Shown here: positions 30,983 through 34,961 of the stretch, one piece after another
Layout: each line of letters opens with the position of its first letter
Position numbering within the stretch: the first letter of the stretch is position 1
Assembly: GCA_017623335.1 (NCBI GenBank)
Contig: JAGAPI010000070.1
Location: forward strand, 1-34,961
Length of the DNA stretch: 34,961 bases
Reading direction: 5' to 3'
Origin: Prevotella sp.
GTDB taxonomy: Bacteria; Bacteroidota; Bacteroidia; Bacteroidales; Bacteroidaceae
Translations under genes and position numbers: made by a program
The notes under the pieces: generated by a model
The model's database searches: none
Seen by the model: the letters and a program-made list of their open reading frames with translations, nothing else
Told to the model about the DNA's origin: nothing

Positions 30983-31367
30983 GCAGGGGTGGGCTGACAT
31001 GCTCGTTGACATACTGCATGAGCGTATTCAGATGCTTCGCATACGAGACACTGGCGCACTCTATGGCAGTGTGCGTAAGAGGCGTGTCACTGACCGTACC
31101 ATCGAGCACCAGTTCCTCCAGTACGGCATCTATGTTGCCAACGGTACGGGCAACGGCTACAGGCGTGACAATGGCGGCGACCTCGAAATCCTTGATAAGG
31201 ATTATCGCAAAAAGCACGGTCTGAAGAAGAAACGCCAGGCTCGCGACTGGTTCTTCAACCGCTATCACTACAGTGTACACCGCCTTAACGAAAAGGAGGC
31301 AGCCTTCTACGGAGAGCAATATAGGGGGATGGTGAAAGAATATCTTGAGACAATGGCGCATGTGTAA
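30954..31367 (+). CDS. HK97 gp10-like tail completion protein, probable
   Basis: 137 residues from MTQEELRKFEQGWADMLVDI at 30954, overlapping the previous gene by 29 nt. It contains the pattern RDTGALYGSVRKR, then FLQYGIYVANGTGNGYRR, which resembles gp10-type neck/tail completion proteins (Gly-Ser turn followed by a Tyr-Gly loop). The C-terminus is basic. Last gene of the connector operon; a new promoter follows. Confidence 0.65.
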   Translation: MTQEELRKFEQGWADMLVDILHERIQMLRIRDTGALYGSVRKRRVTDRTIEHQFLQYGIYVANGTGNGYRRDNGGDLEILDKDYRKKHGLKKKRQARDWFFNRYHYSVHRLNEKEAAFYGEQYRGMVKEYLETMAHV

Positions 31368-31397
31368 TTTGTAGTTTTAGACACATTTCTTATTTAT

Positions 31398-31405
31398 TAT
31401 CTTTG
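31398..31405 (+). promoter_or_regulatory. -7 box of the tail operon
   Basis: TATCTTTG followed by CATC, 29 nt before the ATG at 31434. It separates the connector genes from the tail genes. Confidence 0.6.
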
Positions 31406-31433
31406 CATCAAACATACGATTAAAATTTAAATA

Positions 31434-32828
31434 ATGGCAGATACGGACTATATGCAGCAGCTTAGACAGATGTTCGAGGGAATCCGAGACGAACGCCGGG
31501 GTTACTCTAATACTGCAACGAGGATAGGCAATGCCTTCCTCGCGCTGCTGTCGTATCTTGCCGCTGATGCTGCATATTTGCGCAAAGACCGTGAAGACTC
31601 GACGAACTACCTTCTCAGGCTGCTCGCCGGTGCTGTAATTGGTGAGGGTAAAATCCATCTCAATCCGGACGGCAGCATCACTTGTGGCAGACTACATGTC
31701 GAGGGTTCTGCCATTTTTGATGAGCTGGTGTTTAACCGTCAGGAGGTCACTGCCGGAGACCAGATTTTCACCGACCGTGGCATCATCGAAGAGGTGCAGC
31801 ACATCGACATTAACGCATACCGGCTCTGGATGCGTAAGGAGCACGACAATGACGTGGTGACGTTCCATGAGCATGACGTGCTTCGCGCCGTATATAATAA
31901 TCTGCTCAAAGACGGCAGCTATTCAACATCGTGGTTCAGGACATACCACGTAACTGAGGACTACGTTGACGTGATTCTGTATGACGGTGAGGACGTGCCT
32001 GGCGGTGTCAATTATCCTCCGCTTCCTGCTGGTCGCGTGGCGCGGTGGGGCAACGCAATTGATGAGGACAGGCAGCAGTGTTTCTTTCTCTCGTCGCTCG
32101 ACGGACGGTTTATGTTCCTGCAGGGTGTTACGAAACCTATTCTTGATGACAATAATGTGGCTGCATTTATCGGTGTACCTCCAGAGATGGAGTGCTTGAA
32201 AGACTTGCCGATAAATAAAAGACAGCCATATATATATGCCCGTGGTCTGATTGTGCAGGACATAATCCGTGTTGACTATCATGGCAACCCCATCTATGAG
32301 GTGCGTGACATGGGGGTATGGGATTCTGCCGTGCAATACATCCACGGCTACGACCCTATTGAGCAGATGCATGTCACTCACATGGTCTGGTATGGCGGTT
32401 GCGGTTGGCAGTGTGCCGTCGACAAGGCAACTGTCGGCAAACCGCCACGATGGAACAATGCTGATTGGATCTGTGTTGTGGGTGTAGGTGACTACACTTG
32501 TTGGCTTGACTCGTCAGAGGGTGACTTCTTCCCTGCATGTGCTCACTGGACCACGCAGTTGCAGGGGCACCTGTTGCATGGAGAGCAGGAGCTGACGGAA
32601 GCTGAAATCGGTGTGATGAACATTACATGGACGCGCATCAGCGATGACACAACAGGAGATGCCGTGTGGAACTTGGCGCACAAGCCGGGAACATGCGGCC
32701 TGACTGTCAACATAGACAGCATGGTAGATGTTCCGGCGGCATTCCGTGGCGGATTTAAACTGGCATTTAAAATTGAAATATTTTTGCCGGACGGTAAGGC
32801 GTTCGGCGCAACATACGAAATTACATAA
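31434..32828 (+). CDS. Tail structural protein, probably tail fibre/spike-type
   Basis: 464 residues. The N-terminus (MADTDYMQQLRQMFEGIRDE, then LLSYLAADAAYLRKDREDST, then NYLLRLLAG) resembles the 'YLRKD..D' start of Bacteroidetes phage fibre-type proteins. Later parts are rich in Trp, Tyr and Gly (CVVGVGDYTCWLDSSEGDFF), which suits carbohydrate-binding. It has its own promoter. Host recognition is the likely role, inferred from these features. Confidence 0.65.
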   Translation: MADTDYMQQLRQMFEGIRDERRGYSNTATRIGNAFLALLSYLAADAAYLRKDREDSTNYLLRLLAGAVIGEGKIHLNPDGSITCGRLHVEGSAIFDELVFNRQEVTAGDQIFTDRGIIEEVQHIDINAYRLWMRKEHDNDVVTFHEHDVLRAVYNNLLKDGSYSTSWFRTYHVTEDYVDVILYDGEDVPGGVNYPPLPAGRVARWGNAIDEDRQQCFFLSSLDGRFMFLQGVTKPILDDNNVAAFIGVPPEMECLKDLPINKRQPYIYARGLIVQDIIRVDYHGNPIYEVRDMGVWDSAVQYIHGYDPIEQMHVTHMVWYGGCGWQCAVDKATVGKPPRWNNADWICVVGVGDYTCWLDSSEGDFFPACAHWTTQLQGHLLHGEQELTEAEIGVMNITWTRISDDTTGDAVWNLAHKPGTCGLTVNIDSMVDVPAAFRGGFKLAFKIEIFLPDGKAFGATYEIT

Positions 32829-32831
32829 CTT

Positions 32832-33959
32832 ATGAAGTTAACAAAATCACAAGGTCATATACTTCGTGACCCAATATCTACGGCGTTCACGATGATTGAG
32901 GAGGGCGGCTCGGCGATACAGCAGTATGACAGCATCGCCGACGAGTGGGTGCCTGACCGCACCATCGCTCCAATGCGGTTTACTCCGCATTTAGAGGTAA
33001 GCGACCCGCAGGGCAATATCCCAACTGGTGAGCATAATGAGATGCTGGCCGATTGCCGCTGGCTGCTTGACGGCATCCTGCTGTCATCTGGCGACGGTAT
33101 CAGTATCAACAGCGATACTCATGCTCTGACGTTCGGGCGCAATCTAACTATAGGTGGTGTGTCTGAGCTGGTGTTCACGGCATCGGTCTATGATGTCAGA
33201 CGCGGTGAGATGATACCTGTGCGTTGGACTAAAGTGCTTTCGTGCCAGGCTACCACGGCAGCAAACATCAAGCTGTATGCAGTCAATGAGCACAAGATGC
33301 TGCTCAATCCGTTCAAGGACAGGGGAACATTTGAGTTAGAGGTGCAGCTGTACAACGGTGACACTCTTGTGCCTGATGCTGATGCCGTGTACAAATGGCA
33401 GCTGTACGAGGACAAAGGCGGTTGGAGGGACATCAGCGGTGATGATCTCTGGTGCAAGGGTGGAGCAAACACCCGTAAGCTGCTTGTCTGTCAGAGATAT
33501 GTTCAGATTCTCAGGGTGAGAGTGCTGGCAAATGCAAAGGCTTTCCCGAACCTGTCGCGCACTTGTACGTTCCAGCTCCGGAGGTTCTACGGACAGTATC
33601 ACCCGGAACTTCTCTGGATTGAGGGGAAATACAAGCAGCCGACAACGCTCAGGGCAGTCGGCGAGGTTCAGGTGTCAAAAAACAACATGGGCGCTATTGC
33701 TGACCCTGAGGAGTATTTCGACATCGAGACATTTTACTCACGCAGTGAGTTTCAGGGATTTTTCCACGTCAGCCACACACACCGGGCTGAGGTGTCGAGA
33801 AGCGAGTTCGGCGAGGACTCCACGGCGCAACACTGCTTTGCGTTCCTCGTCAGGGAGAAAAGTGCCTTCATGCCGCTCACAGCAGGAGGCAAGGTAATAA
33901 CAATCGGCGGTGCTGCGCTGTGTACGCAGATACCAATGGCAACAAGGGAGGTGGAATAA
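32832..33959 (+). CDS. Tail structural protein, 375 residues
   Basis: Begins MKLTKSQGHILRDPISTAFT, 3 nt after the preceding stop. Beta-rich with Asp/Asn turns and an Arg-rich patch (LLVCQRYVQILRVRVLANAK); ends with PLTAGGKVITIGGAALCTQI. A tail or baseplate component by position and beta-sandwich character; no domain is recognised. The stop overlaps the next start by one base. Confidence 0.6.
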   Translation: MKLTKSQGHILRDPISTAFTMIEEGGSAIQQYDSIADEWVPDRTIAPMRFTPHLEVSDPQGNIPTGEHNEMLADCRWLLDGILLSSGDGISINSDTHALTFGRNLTIGGVSELVFTASVYDVRRGEMIPVRWTKVLSCQATTAANIKLYAVNEHKMLLNPFKDRGTFELEVQLYNGDTLVPDADAVYKWQLYEDKGGWRDISGDDLWCKGGANTRKLLVCQRYVQILRVRVLANAKAFPNLSRTCTFQLRRFYGQYHPELLWIEGKYKQPTTLRAVGEVQVSKNNMGAIADPEEYFDIETFYSRSEFQGFFHVSHTHRAEVSRSEFGEDSTAQHCFAFLVREKSAFMPLTAGGKVITIGGAALCTQIPMATREVE

Positions 33960-34165
33960 TGATGTATGCATTGATTAACGCTGAGCTTGCAGAAATACTG
34001 GGGCTCACGGATTTAAGGACAGGTGATAAAAAAAGCGGCTACATGGTCACAGTCGGCGATCTCGCCGCATACGGTGCTCAGCGTGCTGTCGACGAGGGGG
34101 CTAAGCTGATGACGTGCAAAGAGGCGCAATCGTGGGTGTATAACTTTAAAAATAAACAGATATGA
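33959..34165 (+). CDS. Small tail-region protein, 68 residues
   Basis: Starts at the ATG at 33959, overlapping the previous stop by one base (TAATG), with GGGAGG just upstream. MMYALINAELAEILGLTDLR, then KKSGYMVTVGDLAAYGAQRA. A short helical protein that could be an assembly or chaperone part. It overlaps the next gene by 4 nt. Confidence 0.6.
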   Translation: MMYALINAELAEILGLTDLRTGDKKSGYMVTVGDLAAYGAQRAVDEGAKLMTCKEAQSWVYNFKNKQI

Positions 34166-34961
34166 ATTATTCAGCGATAAGATCTTTTCACGCTTATTCT
34201 GACGGTGACGTGATTACACCTGGCATGGGCGTGAGCATTCCAGACGGTTACGGTCTGTTCCAGTATTTCAACCCTGCCACAGGCAAGGTGACACAGACGG
34301 ATTTCGAAGCTTTGTACAAAGCAAATACGCCGGTCACGCTGTACCCTCAGGCGTACAGCAGTAAGCTTGCCGCGTATGTCGTACCGCAGACACAGGGGCA
34401 GCAGTGGTATTACAACTCGATTACAACCGAGGGCGCAATTCTCGAAAACGGTGCGGTCAAGGCAAAGTATGCATCGCTCTTTGAGACAGGAACGATTACC
34501 GTCAACGGTCTTAGCCTGCCTACGCTGAAGCTGAAGGGCAATCTCGCCACGGCAGCAGACCACACAGACAAATACATATATTATCAGTCTACATACGACG
34601 GCAAGCAGTTCACCTGTCAGCAGGAGATTCCCATTCAGGAAGCTGTCGGCGAGTCATACGACATTTTCTTCTCTATAACCGGCGAGGACGGCAGCGGTGA
34701 CAACGTGCTTTCCAATGATAACGACTGGTGTAAATACACGGCATACCTACAACGTGGCGGAAATAACGTCACAAGTGGCGTGACATATAAGTTCCAGCAC
34801 CTCGACGGGGCTACATGGAAGGATATGTCTACGGTGAGCGGTCAGTGGGAGGTTGCCGCAAACTCGCTCAAAGTCTACAACGCTGGCGTTGAGGGCATCG
34901 AGGTGTTCCGCTGTATAGCCACTTATCAGGGTGTGCAATATACAACGACGTTTCAGATTGC
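34162..34961 (+). CDS. Tail structural protein, partial at window edge
   Basis: An ATG at 34162 overlaps the preceding stop as ATGA, and the frame stays open to the last base (266 codons visible). It begins MNYSAIRSFHAYSDGDVITP and is rich in Thr, Tyr and Gly (ADHTDKYIYYQSTYDGKQFT), with repeated Ig-like beta patterns near the end (YKFQHLDGATWKDMSTVSGQ). A tail-tube, fibre or baseplate protein by position. The tape-measure 5' part may follow beyond the window. Confidence 0.65.
   Translation, partial: MNYSAIRSFHAYSDGDVITPGMGVSIPDGYGLFQYFNPATGKVTQTDFEALYKANTPVTLYPQAYSSKLAAYVVPQTQGQQWYYNSITTEGAILENGAVKAKYASLFETGTITVNGLSLPTLKLKGNLATAADHTDKYIYYQSTYDGKQFTCQQEIPIQEAVGESYDIFFSITGEDGSGDNVLSNDNDWCKYTAYLQRGGNNVTSGVTYKFQHLDGATWKDMSTVSGQWEVAANSLKVYNAGVEGIEVFRCIATYQGVQYTTTFQI

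Noticed and set aside
1..34961. CRISPR arrays, rRNA or restriction-modification genes
   Set aside because: No regularly spaced repeats with unique spacers, no rRNA sequence and no methyltransferase motifs were seen.

Overview
The window is most of a temperate tailed phage of the order Bacteroidales (Bacteroides/Prevotella-like host). Three things point to that host: the repeated Bacteroidetes -7 promoter box TAnnTTTG (for example TAccTTTGCAG at 11577, 23250, 24211 and 26121), an IS4-family insertion sequence of Bacteroides type, and virion proteins of the kind found in Bacteroidetes siphophages. No tail-sheath gene is seen and a tape-measure gene is present, so a long non-contractile tail is likely. 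The standard genetic code is used.

Layout. 1-211: 5' fragment of a host response-regulator gene and its promoter. 212-1744: an IS4-family element whose transposase is broken by an in-frame TGA. 1745-4491: the 3' part of the tape-measure gene, cut off at the IS edge, and a large tail/baseplate protein. 4546-6530: leftward tyrosine integrase, a G-rich 35-bp tandem repeat, the leftward repressor and an operator region. 6529-11155: rightward early genes including a LuxR-type regulator and a primase-helicase. 11217-11603: a TGTAGCA iteron-like array (candidate origin) and a repressor-like palindrome. 11604-12582: two small unknown genes. 12729-19327: protease-scaffold, major capsid, head genes and terminase. 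19328-26142: accessory island with noncoding stretches, a phosphoribosyltransferase-like gene, a leftward Panacea toxin-antitoxin pair, a DnaQ-BRCT exonuclease, a possible RNA switch and five small genes. 26143-34961: portal, connector and tail operons, running off the right end.

How it fits together. The repressor at 5998-6414 faces the early promoter across AAAATCC half-sites. The same 13-mer lies upstream of the gene at 11604, which suggests one repressor controls both. The early region supplies a primase-helicase that probably acts at the iteron array. Capsid and terminase genes come first and the portal about 8 kb later, with the accessory island between them. That is the reverse of the usual terminase-portal-protease-capsid order.

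The most novel-looking element is at 24224-24447. Three copies of a 15-mer (orientations +, -, +) begin where transcription should start and end 5 nt before a start codon. They can form two mutually exclusive stems, as an RNA switch would. The left junction (host regulator / IS / tape-measure remnant) is either an IS-mediated rearrangement or an assembly chimera across a repeated IS.
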